A DNA stretch of 64,000 nt from Sambucus nigra (taxonomy: Eukaryota; Streptophyta; Magnoliopsida; Dipsacales; Adoxaceae). Shown in pieces: positions 13,990-24,582 of the stretch. The DNA is taken from positions 576,892,606 to 576,956,605 of the forward strand of contig OX422217.1 of NCBI GenBank assembly GCA_949130495.1, given 5' to 3'. Below the pieces are notes generated by a model that was not told the origin of the DNA, searched no databases, and saw nothing but the letters and a program-made list of their open reading frames with translations. How positions within the stretch are numbered: position 1 is the first letter of the stretch; each line of letters begins with the position of its first letter. A program made the translations under genes and the position numbers.

Positions 13990-15213
13990 ATTCCCCAATA
14001 GGTCGTTGGCTTAATGCATCTGCCACTACGTTAGCCTTACCCGGATGGTACTGGATATCAAACTAATAGTCTTTCATGAATTCTAGCCACCGTCTCTGCC
14101 TTATGATTCTGAAGTGACTTATGATTCTTGAACAATGTAAACTTCTCCCCCAATAAATAGCTCCTCCATATCCTTAAAGCAAACACAACTGCTGCCAACT
14201 CAAGGTCGTGGGTGGGGTAATTCTTCTCATGGGGCTTTAGCTTCCGGGATGCATAAGCTATATCTCTCTCCTCCTACTGCAACACACCCCAAGTCCCTGT
14301 AAGGATGCATCTGTAAAAACTCGATACTCTACTCAACTCCTCACTAATGCAAGTATTGGTGTCGATGTTAACTTGTCCTTTAGCTCATCAAAATCTAACT
14401 AACACTCATCACTCAACACAAATGCTACTTCTTTCCGAGTAAAGTTCGTCAAAGGACCCGCAATGTTTGAGAACCCCCTGATGAAGCGATCATAATACCA
14501 GCCAACCCTAAGAAACTGCGAATCTCGGTCGGTGTCGTGGGATGTCCCCACTCCCTCACTGCCGATACCTTACTCGAATCGACAAATATGCCCCTGTCGA
14601 ACAAAATATGGCCTACAAATTGTACCTCTCGAAGACAAAACCCACCCTTGCCAAATTTAGCATATAGTTGATGGTCCCGTAGTGTCTACGGAACCCGATG
14701 TAAATGCTCGACGTGATCATGCTCTGTACACGAGTAAACTAGGATGTTGTCGATGAAAACTATCACAAACTACTCTAGAAACTCCCTGAATACCCGGTTC
14801 ATGAGATCCATGAACACTGTTGGTGCATTAGTGAGCCCAAATGACATCACCCTAAACTCGTACGACTCGTACTGTGATAGAAAATCGGTCTTAGTTACAT
14901 CATCTTCCCCAATGCGCAGATGGTGATAGCCAGACCTCAAATAATTCTTGGATAAATAAGCAGCCCCTATCAACTAATCAAACAAATCATCGGTCCTAGG
15001 CAACAGATATTTATTCTATATCGTCACCTTGTTCAGCTCCCTATAATTCAGGCATAAACAAAGTGAATCGTCCCTTTTCTTCACAAATAATATCGGTGCA
15101 CCCCACGGCGCAGTGCGCCACTGTATAAAGCACTGACCCAAGAGTTGTTGAATCTGCTCCCTCAACTCATGCATCTCTGAAAGAGACATATGGTAGGGTG
15201 CTCGTGCAATCAT
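13990..15213 (-). pseudogene. Tekay-B reverse transcriptase and RNase H
   Basis: RT copies the element RNA to DNA; RNase H removes the RNA strand. The readable blocks are 15213-15016 ([28 protein letters not shown]) and 14973-14770 ([18 protein letters not shown]). The catalytic motif follows near 14760-14735 and reads FIDNIL, so the second Asp of the usual pair is Asn. RNase H-like sequence lies at about 14400-13990 with many stops. Inactive. Confidence 0.85.
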
Positions 15214-15227
15214 TCTACTCTCCGATG

Positions 15228-15720
15228 CTAAGTTAGTGACAAACTCAATTTCCCAGCTCGGTGGAAACTCGGGTATCTCTGAAACACGTCCTCAAACTCC
15301 CTCACTACCAGAATCGAGTCTAATGGAACCACTACCTTTTTTGAGGTATCCTCCTCAATATAGTATAAATGGGTGCGCGATCCTCCCTCAGGGAGAGGCA
15401 TCGCTACTAAGAACATCTCCTGCCCTGGAATGGAAAATACTATATTACTCCGATAACAATCCATCGTCGCTCGGTAACCTGCTAGATAGTCCATACCTAG
15501 GATGACATCGTATCCCTCCATGTCTAGAATGAGAAGTTCGGTGGCTAGGCTAAGTCTCCCAATCATGATATTTACCTCTCTACATACAGAGTGAATCAGT
15601 GAATCACTACCTAATGGTGACTTATCGCATTTGAAGCGGGTGTTGGTTGTCTCTAGAAGACCGACCGCTCTAGATAATCAAGTAGATATGAATGAATGTG
15701 ATGCCCCCTGTCAAATAGTA
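15228..15720 (-). pseudogene. Tekay-B protease and protease-RT linker
   Basis: A retroviral-type aspartic protease would cut the polyprotein. Near 15700-15680 the active-site turn reads VLFDRGHHIHSY, with Arg in the position normally Ser or Thr. The open part 15566-15228 carries MEGYDVILGMDYLAGYRATM, the usual protease end, then REFEDVF, the entry to RT. Confidence 0.8.
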
Positions 15721-15729
15721 CTCTACTCT

Positions 15730-17018
15730 TGTGCTCATGGATTGAAAATGTACCATCAAAGGCTGGTGGCGCCTGAGGTGCTGGAGGCATCAATACATCT
15801 TGAACATTTATACCCACCCATAGTGCATATTTCCATGTTGCTGTGGGGATGGTGGAACTGGTACTACTGGAGGCAGCTGTGCCTGAGGGCCTGGCTAGGA
15901 TCCCTGCTGCTGTCCCCAACCCCTTTGTGGTCACTCTTTCTTCAGATGGTCCGTGTGGCCACATATGAAATAACATTACAAAAAGTCTCACTGTCGTTGG
16001 CCCTGGTGATGCTGGATCTGATGGCCTCCCCCATTGTTCCCTTGGCCTTGGAGGCCCTAGGGAATATGATGTCGCTGATTTGAGCCCTACTGGCCCTGTC
16101 TGAACCCATGACCCTCTGGTTTATAACCCCTTGATTAAATTCTCTTGGCAGAGTTCCCCTGTCGGAAATCTCGCCCCTACTTTCTGCCAACCTGCTATTA
16201 TTGCACCCCACTAGAAGTACCACCACTTACCTTGCCCTACTGGCTCAGCTCTCATCCTCTCTTGCTTCCTTGGATGTGGAAGTGACGATCCTGACAGTGA
16301 AATAACACCACATTGACAACGTTTGTGTACGTCACAAATGTGGGGTTCCCAATTAGGTGATGCCTGATCCTCCAGGCTAAACCACTTATGAACTTTGCCT
16401 TTTTCTCCCCTCGTTGCTCACCTCATCTGTCACAAAATTAGCCATGAGAGTGAACTCATCCTCGTACTTGACCACTGAATGGTCACTCTATAACACCTCG
16501 CCGAATATCTTCCTCATCTCGGCCTCAACTACTGGAAAAAATTACTTGCAGTTTATAGTCAGTGTATCCCTCTCTCCTACGGTGGTAGTTGACTCCCACC
16601 ACTGCAAGGCCACCCCGACTAGCCTGAACGTCGGTAACATCTATTTTTGGACCTCACTGTAGTCCACCATGCGTAAATGACATTACATATCCTTCTTCCA
16701 CTAGCATGCCAAAATCACATCAGATGCCCCCTGAAACTCCAGTGGATGGCCTTTTTAAAAGGCCTCCCTGATCCTTTGCCACTCTGATGGCCCCTGGTGC
16801 GCCTGTAATACTGGTGTCACGGGCTGCTATGGTTGTGGCTGAGGAAAGTGAGGTATCATCGCTCTCATAGATGTATCAACCACCTGGCCCACTATGACTG
16901 CTACCTGAGCAGTCAAAATCAACTTAGGTGGGGGTTGTGGATGAGGTGTCTTTGGCTCCTGATGAGCCTCTCTAAACTCATCCCGAGCTGTTTCCCTTGC
17001 TGGTCTACCTCTCCTCAA
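15730..17018 (-). pseudogene. Tekay-B gag
   Basis: Starts at ATG 17018 (MRRGRPARETARDEF), about 185 bases after the primer site, followed by a Pro/Gln-rich stretch. Gag core fragments are readable in changing frames down to about 16400. A zinc knuckle near 15990-15945 reads CGHTDHLKKE, but the last Cys is replaced by a TGA stop and the Cys spacing is enlarged. Broken. Confidence 0.75.
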
Positions 17019-17202
17019 CGGTATCTGAAAATTATAACGAATTGTATTAGTTCATCGACAATACAATATTTAATAGGAGAAGTGTGATATCTCAAACTCG
17101 TGTAGATAAAACAACAGTCCTAAACATATGGCTGTATAACAAAAGTTCGCTATGCTGAATTACTAGTAAGATGTACATATCCTATGGACACTAGAACCTA
17201 AT

Positions 17203-17214
17203 GCTCTGATACCA
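17203..17214 (-). other. Tekay-B primer-binding site (tRNA-iMet)
   Basis: The minus strand reads TGGTATCAGAGC, a perfect match to the plant initiator-methionine primer site, two bases from the LTR end at 17217. Confidence 0.9.
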
Positions 17215-17216
17215 CC

Positions 17217-17391
17217 TGTGACACCCCGTCTTATTAAATATTGGGTTATCATTCCTTTATTAAATTAAGACAGTTTATCCAGTTGGTTCATTCTTAGCAT
17301 CACTGTCGAAAACCATATTAATTACTAACCACCTAATTATTTAATACAAAAGTGGTGCCAAATTTTATCTTTCAATTTAAAATAATAAAGC
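17217..17391 (-). mobile_element. Tekay-B 5' LTR, segment next to the primer site
   Basis: Begins TGTGACACCCCG at 17217 and contains the shared block GGTTCATTCTTAGCATCAC. It stops at the copia TSD AAAGC (17387-17391) and continues at 24583. Confidence 0.88.
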
Positions 17392-19057
17392 TGTAAGGAC
17401 ACAAATTTCCAATTGAGTCCATATGTAGTTTTGGCTCAATTCCGGACAAAAACATTTATTCATAGGATAATATTTATTTGTAATATTCTCAAGCCTATGA
17501 AGTATGTATTGAAGACGTAGCGGCAAAGAATTTAAAGCTTCATCAAAATGCCGATTTGCGTGCCTCGTTTCTACGTCATCAACTAAGGTTCCATGCTCCC
17601 AAGGTATGAATGTAATTATATTTATATAGGAGCTTGGAACAATATTTATTGGGTGTTAGGTTTAATAAAAACCTTGTTTTACTTTCAGAATAATTTAATT
17701 GGAACTTTAATTTAACGTACATAAAGTTTCTGGGCCAAAAATTGAATTTTTAAAAAAAATTCTGGAAGTCGTTCGAAATCTCGTTCGAACGAGGTTTCGT
17801 TCGAACGAGACTCCCAATGAACCCAAACTGGTCAGTCGTTCGATATGTCGTTCGAACGAGTTTTTCGTTCTAACGAGGTTTCGTTCGAACGAGTTTGCCA
17901 ACGAACCTAAACTGGTCAGTCGTTCGATATGTCGTTCGAACGAGTTTTTCGTTCTAACGAGGTATCTAACGAGTTTCTAACGAGCCCAGACTGGTTAGTC
18001 GTTAGAAGTCTCGTTCGAACGAGAGTCAAGTTCGTTCGAACGAGATGCCAGCGCGGGAACAGTTTTGAGCAGTTTTTGGCAGTTTTTACCCACTTTCCCC
18101 ACTTTGTTTTTAACCAACTTTTTCAGACTTAATAAGGTGTGGGAATGACTTTTTCCAAAGTATCTTTTTCATACCATACAAACTCCTAGAGAGTGTTTTG
18201 AGAGAAAATTTGTTTAAGGAAAAAGATCATGTTTTGAGTGTTATTCTTTAATGAAAAATCCTACACACTCTAGTGTTTACACCCAATAGTTGTTTATCCA
18301 AGTTCTATATACATATCTTTACTTGGAGTTTTGGCACCGGTTTATCTCTACCGAATTCAAGAAGAGAAGTTTTGGTTTTCTTCTACATCCATCAAAGAAG
18401 AAGACTTTTTGTTGAAGATTATACCCACTTGGAAAAGGCTCCATGCTTGGGTGACGGTGACCATATAAAGTTCCATCGGTGGATTCCGAGACCGCGGTGG
18501 TGTTCCGAGGTTGTTCGCTAGGAAGAGGTTTCTACGAGAAGAAGCTTCGAGGCTTGAGAGGGATCGAGTCAGTCGTTGTAAGTCTATCTGTCTTGTAATT
18601 GTAATTCCATATCTAGTGGACTTGTGGCTAGGGCCGTCCGAGGTTGTTTCCCGTCTTGGGTTTTTCCTCGTACATCTCGGCGTAGTGTGATATTGTTTAT
18701 TTTATCATGCATCATAATTTAGAACGCATGCTTAGAATAAATTCAAGATAAAATTTGGTTTAATTATCACACTCATTTAATTTGGGACTAAATTACATAT
18801 TGGGTAAATTTGGTTTATTCAAGTCTTTTGCTAAAATTGGTTTCGCCTAACTTTGGATAATTGAAAATTATGACTTAGGCATATTCTAGGACTTGGATTA
18901 ACTTATTTTAATTTATTTTGAAGAAATTAAAATTCGGCCTTGTTTATTTTGTTTTAACCATCACTTATATACGCTTCCGCATCGTTTTTACATAAAAGGA
19001 AATTAACTTTGATTTTAATTGAGCATATCACCATCCGGGGGTTCCATCTGTTTTACA
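17392..19057 (+). mobile_element. 5' LTR of the gag-only copia element
   Basis: TGTAAGGACACAAATTTCC to CCATCTGTTTTACA, 1666 bp. The palindromic module array at 17769-18048 is in its first third. No ORF in it looks real. Confidence 0.95.
17769..18048 (+). repeat. Modular palindromic array in the copia 5' LTR (TCGTTCGAACGA)
   Basis: Four modules of about 55-85 bp each open with GTCGTTCGA or GTCGTTAGA; the first three close with AACTGGTCA or GACTGGTTA-like ends. Inside each are one to three words of the type CTCGTTCGAACGAG (perfect 14-bp palindrome, for example 17780-17793), with mutated half-words such as TCGTTCTAACGAG between. The 3' LTR carries the same order, with one extra 18-bp unit in the first module. 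Confidence 0.92.
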
Positions 19058-19060
19058 AAT

Positions 19061-19074
19061 TGGTATCAGAGCCA
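19061..19074 (+). other. Primer-binding site of the gag-only copia element
   Basis: TGGTATCAGAGCCA, the initiator-tRNA-Met type, three bases after the 5' LTR. Confidence 0.93.
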
Positions 19075-19120
19075 AAAACGATATATTATTTCGTTAAGAT
19101 CTTTTTATTTTTTGGCCAAA

Positions 19121-21070
19121 ATGGATTTTTCCCCATTTTCAAAATTTCCTATTTTCGATGGTTCAAACTACGCGTATTGGAAAGCGCGAATGAGATCGGC
19201 ACTAAAATCTATCGACGAGAGAGTTTGGATGTCTGTTGTTACCGGATACTCCCCACCAACTTACTTAGTTGAAAATGAACGTGTTATCAAACCCGCCGAT
19301 AGATGGACTGAAAATGAGTTTAAACTTGCTAATTTTAATTCCCGTGGTTTAAATGCCTTGTTTAGCGCTGTCTCACCAGATGAATTCCGACGTATTATGA
19401 CGTGTGAAACCGCTAAAGAAGCTTGGGATATTTTACAATTAACTCATGAAGGAACTAGTGTCGTTAAAGCTTCAAAACTCCAAAACCTCACCACTCAATT
19501 TGAAACTATCAAAATGGATGAAAAAGAAACTTTTGATAAATTTTATGCTAGACTTTCTGATATTGTTAATTCATCCTTTAACTTGGGAGAGAAAATACCT
19601 GACGACCGTGTTGTAAAGAAAATTTTGAGGTCCCTACCCGATAGATTTATTCCTAAAGTGACCGTTTTAAATTCTTTACCCACTTTAGCCTCTACGAAAT
19701 TAGAAGAGCTTGTAGGTGATTTACAAACCTATGAACTAGATATGTTTACCTCTAAAACTGAAAAGAAAATTGAAAAGGGTGTTGCTTTAAAAGCCCGAAA
19801 AGAGGTCAAACAAGTAGTAGAGAGCGATAGTGAAAGTGACTCGGAAGATATGGCTTTGTTTGCTCGCAAATTTAGAAAATTTATTAAATTTAAAAAAGAT
19901 AAATTTAAAAATGATTTTAAGAAATTTGATACTTCTAAACATGATAAAAGAGAGAAGAATTCTAAAGCCGAGAGGATCCCTAAACCTAGTAATGACAATT
20001 TAGATAGGGACGAGTCTAACAAGTGTTTTGGTTGTGAAGGTTATGGCCATCGAGCTTATGAGTGCCCCACTAAACTAAGGAAAGAGGGTAAACGACCCAC
20101 TGCATATAATGCAACCCTTAGTGATAGTGATAAGGAAGAAAAGCCCGATTCCCCCACTAAGAAAAATTTTGTGGCTTTTATGGCTAGTCATGTGAGTGAT
20201 TGTGACAACTCATCGATTGATGAAACGATAGCACATTCCACTTCCAAGGTCATTGTTCATGATTCCCTTGTTTTTAATGATAGTGAGAGTGGAGAAGAAA
20301 GAGAGAGTGAAAATGAAGAAGAGGTTGATGTGAGTGAACTTCAAAATGCTTTTCATGAATTATATAAAGAATCTATTAATTTGAAAAGAACTAATTTGAA
20401 GTTAGAAGCTTGTTTAAGAAAGAGTGTCAAGGTCGTTAATGATAGTGCCTTAATAGAAGACCTTAGGACACATGTGAGGCCTCTTCAAGAGAAACTTGAT
20501 TATGTAGAAGGCGAAAGAGATAGCCTTAGGGGTTTAATGGAATCCTTGAAAAAGGAACTTCTTGCTTTTGAAGAGTGGAATGTTTTACTAGAATCTAACA
20601 TTGCAGAATTGGAAAATAAATAAAAAGATTCTAGTAATGTCAAATTTGATTTGGAATGTCGTTCAGAAAAACTAGATAAAATGTTAGGAACGGTCCAAAT
20701 TAAAAATGACACTTGTGGTTTAGGCTTCAATCCTTGTAATGAATTTACTCATAATGCCCAAACCAATGTTTTAGGAGAATCAACTAGGAATACTTTTAAA
20801 GATCACTCCTTAAGTAAATCTTTTCGACATGTTCTTACTTGTACACTTTGTGGTCGAAAAGGTCATCTTAGGAAATATTGTTTTGATCCTAAACGAATTC
20901 CTAGAAAATCCCATAGTAAAGTAACCACGGTAGTTAAAGCTCCTACACCCCAAGATAGTCATTCTTCATTAATTTGGGTTAGGAAATACGACTTGGTTGC
21001 CTTACAAAATAGGGATTTTTATTCTCATTTACTTACACATGCTTCCTCCCTTGCTAAATCTAAAGGATGA
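19121..21070 (+). pseudogene. Copia gag with one in-frame TAA (649 codons plus stop)
   Basis: Capsid/nucleocapsid protein of a SIRE-like copia element. I start at ATG 19121, which gives MDFSPFSKFPIFDGSNYAYW, the usual gag opening; the upstream in-frame ATG at 19019 lies in the LTR. The gag core (UBN2-type) fills about residues 1-210. A Lys-rich stretch follows. The first CCHC knuckle is at residue 302 (CFGCEGYGHRAYEC), then an acidic Ser/Glu region and a coiled coil (about 400-520). A second knuckle is at residue 574 (CTLCGRKGHLRKYC). A single TAA at 20621-20623 divides it, and the same frame continues to TGA 21068-21070. It may be a recent nonsense mutation or a read-through stop. Confidence 0.9.
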
Positions 21071-22880
21071 ATGTGTTAGTGTTTGCATACTTTAGCGTTT
21101 GTACTTCATGCTATATTCATATGCTAAATGTATGCTTGTTTAGTCATTTTCTAGTCATAGCCTTATTTCATATCCCATGCTAGAAATCATGACTTGTTTA
21201 TCTTTTTGTATTATATTTTGTGTTTGAATTAATTGAAAAATATAAAAAGATTTTTTTTTATCATTTGTGTTTTATTTATTTCATTTAAGCTTAATGAAAA
21301 ATACAAATGATTTTTGTTTGTCCTTTTGAGTAAATATTTATTTTTGATTAAAAATGTTAAAAACTCAAAAAGATTTTGTTTTGTGTGTATTTTTGTTTGA
21401 CACACTTTACGTGGCATATACTTGTGTTTGAATCCCTTCTTTAACGCTCCCACGTGGCTAGAACTATTGGTTTAGATTTTCAATCCTTAAAATGTTCTTT
21501 ACCATGCTTTATATGGAGTAGTTGGATTTTGTATTGTTTAAATGGATTCTATTTCTATATGCCTCTATTCACACATGCACGAGCTCTTTTGAAATCTTAA
21601 TGTCACATGTTATATTTGAGCTTTTTGAGGTGTTCTACTATCAATCTAGTCATCTACATATCTATGACCTAGGAGGACTAGTGCATGTCAAAATCCGTTG
21701 CATGTGAGATTTGTGTGAAAAATGAAAACATGATAAATTAATATATGCACGGGGAAGGGCTCCGAAAGGATGAATTAAATCCTTTGCGATAGTAAGCCAC
21801 CGTTGATTGGATCTAAAAGAAATACGTGATCCAAAGTCCTAAAAATAGAATATTTGGCATTAAACAGAAAGCAATTGCCAAGGCCTATGTTTATTTGATA
21901 TATTCATTCAAAAAATAAAAGAATATATATGCTCATTGAGGGAGAATTGGATGGTATATTAACGGTTTGCACAATGTCCGTTTATCCTAGTTGTCTTTAA
22001 TGTCATGACTCTATTTGGTTTGTAGAATCATCATCATGCTAGGCTTGTATGCATTGTGTATGTTTGTTCATTGAGTTCAATCTTTATATTGTCACATGAG
22101 GTTATATTTAACTGTGATGAAGTTTGCATTCAAATGAGAACTCCGTGAACGTTTCTTAAGTGTTTGGGTCTAAATTTAATTGTTGCTAGTACACACCCCT
22201 ACACTTCCGTTTCCATATGACACATTTTTGCCATACGAGTGTGCAAACTTATTGTATTTTGTGTCATGTGTGTGTTTATATCTATATATATATGCAAGTG
22301 CTCTATTGGTATATTTTTAGTATCTATATATATGATATTTATTTGTCTTTGCCTTGCTTTTATTGCCCATATGCTTTCATGTCTTATCACTTTAAGCTTC
22401 AATATGTTGTTTATTAGTTCTTTATCCTTTGCCTATTCCTGAACAAAAAGGGGGAGAATGATGAGGAGAAATGGTATCTAATCCTATTATTATCGTATCT
22501 TCGTTTGGGGGTGATTTATCTTAGGGGGAGACGTCTTTCTAAGTAGGTCATGTGCTTGATAAAGGGGATAATTATTTTAGGGGAGTAATTATTTAATTGC
22601 ATCTAGTATTGTGATATTCCCTATGCATTTGATGAGTTTGCTTAAGTGTGCAGGTATTCTACTAAAGCGGAGTAATTATTTAATTGCATCTAGTATTGTG
22701 ATATTCCCTATGCATTTGATGAGTTTGCTTAAGTGTGCAGGTATTATACTAAAGCGGCTTCTTTAAAAAGAAAAGATTTTAATCCTTGGGTTGAGTCAAG
22801 ATTGGGCGGGTTATGTTTTGAGTCTAGTGAGCTTGACGGCCCTTTAGGATTTTTTGTTTAGTTTTTGTCCCGGAATAGCC
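21071..22880 (+). other. Non-coding 3' region of the gag-only copia element
   Basis: About 1.8 kb where pol would be expected. Short ORFs are AT-rich or antisense and show no family motifs. Purine tracts of the form AGGGGGAGA occur near 22449 and 22522, besides the true tract next to the 3' LTR. One 87-bp tandem duplication is described separately. Confidence 0.8.
22583..22756 (+). repeat. Tandem duplication, two copies of 87 bp
   Basis: GAGTAATTATTTAATTGC starts at 22583 and 22670. The copies differ at about one base (GTATTCT versus GTATTAT), so the duplication is recent. Confidence 0.93.
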
Positions 22881-22890
22881 AAAGGGGGAG
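22881..22890 (+). other. Polypurine tract of the gag-only copia element
   Basis: AAAGGGGGAG, three bases before the 3' LTR start; it would prime plus-strand synthesis. Intact. Confidence 0.88.
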
Positions 22891-22893
22891 ATT

Positions 22894-24577
22894 TGTAAGG
22901 ACACAAATTTCCAATTGAGTCCATATGTAGTTTTGGCTCAATTCCGGACAAAAACATTTATTCATAGGATAGTATTTATTTGTAATATTCTCAAGCCTAT
23001 GAAGTATGTATTGAAGACGTAGCAACAAAGAATTTAAAGCTTCATCAAAATGCCGATTTGCGTGCCTCGTTTCTACGTCATCAACTAAGGTTCCATGCTC
23101 CCAAGGTATGAATGTAATTATATTTATATAGGAGCTTGGAACAATATTTATTGGGTGTTAGGTTTAATAAAAACCTTGTTTTACTTTCAGAATAATTTAA
23201 TTGGAACTTTAATTTAACATACATAAAGTTTCTGGGCCAAAAATTGAATTTTAAAAAAAAATTCTGGAAGTCGTTCGAAATCTCATTCGAACGAGTTTTT
23301 CGTTCTAACGAGGTTTCGTTCGAACGAGACTGCCAACGAACCCAAACTGGTCAGTCGTTCGATATGTCGTTCGAACGAGTTTTTCGTTCTAACGAGGTTT
23401 CGTTCGAACGAGTTTGCCAACGAACCTAAACTGGTCAGTCGTTCGGTATGTCGTTCGAACGAGTTTTTCGTTCTAACGAGGTATCTAGCGAGTTTCTAAC
23501 GAGCCCAGACTGGTCAGTCGTTAGAAGTCTCGTTCGAACGAGAGTCAAGTTCGTTCGAACGAGATGCCAGCGCGGGAACAGTTTTGAGCAGTTTTTGGCA
23601 GTTTTTACCCACTTTCCCCACTTGGTTTTTAACCAACCTTTTCAGACTTAATAAGGTGCGGGAATGAATTTTTCCAAAGTATCTTTTTCATACCATACAA
23701 ACTCCTAGAGAGTGTTTTGAGCGAAAATTTGTTTAAGGAAAAAGATCATGTTTTGAGTGTTATTCTTTAATGAAAAATCCTACACACTCTAGTGTTTACA
23801 CCCAATAGTTGTTTATCCAAGTTCTATATACATATCTTTACTTGGAGTTTTGGCACCGGTTTATCTCTACCGAATTCAAGAAGAGAAGTTTTGGTTTGCT
23901 TCTACATCCATCAAAGAAGAAGACTTTTTGTTGAAGATTCTACCCACTTGGAGAAAGGCTCCATGCTTGGGTGACGGTGACCATATAAAGTTCCATCGGT
24001 GGATTCCGAGACCGCGGTGGTGTTCCGAGGTTGTTCGCTAGGAAGAGGTTTCTACGAGAAGAAGCGTCGAGGCTTGAGAGGGATCGAGTCAGTCGTTGTA
24101 AGTCTATCTGTCTTGTAATTGTAATTCCATATCTAGTGGACTTGTGGCTAGGGCCGTCTGAGGTTGTTTCCCGTCTTGGGTTTTTCCTCGTACATCTCGG
24201 CGTAGTGTGATATTGTTTATTTTATCTTGCATCATAATTTAGAACGCATGCTTAGAATAAATTCAAGATAAAATTTGGTTTAATTATCACACTCATTTAA
24301 TTTGGGACTAAATTAAATATTGGGTAAATTTGGTTTATTCAAGTCTTTTGCTAAAATTGGTTTCGCCTAACTTTGGATAATTGAAAATTATGACTTAGGC
24401 ATATTCTAGGACTTGGATTAACTTATTTTAATTTGTTTTGATGAAATTAAAATTTGGCCTTGTTTATTTTGTTTTAACCATCACTTATATACGCTTCCGC
24501 ATCGTTTTTACATAAAAGGAAATTAACTTTGATTTTAATTGATCATATCACCATCCGGGGGTTCCATCTGTTTTACA
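22894..24577 (+). mobile_element. 3' LTR of the gag-only copia element
   Basis: 1684 bp, from TGTAAGGACACAAATTTCC to CCATCTGTTTTACA. It is 18 bp longer than the 5' LTR because the first palindromic module (array 23271-23566) has an extra TTTTTCGTTCTAACGAGG-like unit. Confidence 0.95.
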
Positions 24578-24582
24578 AAAGC

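Larger units (their letters stand above)
17392..24577 (+). mobile_element. Gag-only (non-autonomous) Ty1/copia element, complete
   Basis: Complete 7186-bp element with 5' LTR 17392-19057, primer site 19061-19074, gag 19121-21070, non-coding region 21071-22880, polypurine tract 22881-22890 and 3' LTR 22894-24577. TSD AAAGC is perfect (17387-17391 and 24578-24582). The LTRs differ by about 30 substitutions by eye (about 98% alike) plus one 18-bp repeat-unit difference, so insertion was recent. There is no trace of protease, integrase, RT or RNase H. Two zinc knuckles and a coiled-coil-rich long gag suggest SIRE/Maximus relatives. The structure fits the published TR-GAG class. Confidence 0.93.

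Noticed and set aside
15236..16083. Plus-strand ORFs of 89 and 150 codons
   Set aside because: Antisense shadows of the minus-strand Tekay-B gag and protease.
12865..17216. An intact, potentially mobile Tekay-B
   Set aside because: Catalytic residues changed in RT and integrase, multiple stops, 3' LTR and polypurine tract deleted.
17769..18048. CRISPR-like array of repeated words with spacers
   Set aside because: Plant LTR context, irregular spacing, palindromic degenerate words, present in both LTRs; no cas genes.
19061..19074. tRNA gene suggested by the tRNA-Met-like match
   Set aside because: Only the 12-14 bases complementary to a tRNA 3' end, placed next to an LTR: a primer-binding site. 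The same applies to 277-289, 17203-17214, 28770-28782 and 7386-7403.
19729..20730. Minus-strand Ser/Leu-rich ORFs in the copia gag region
   Set aside because: Complement of the Lys/Glu/Asp-rich gag frame.
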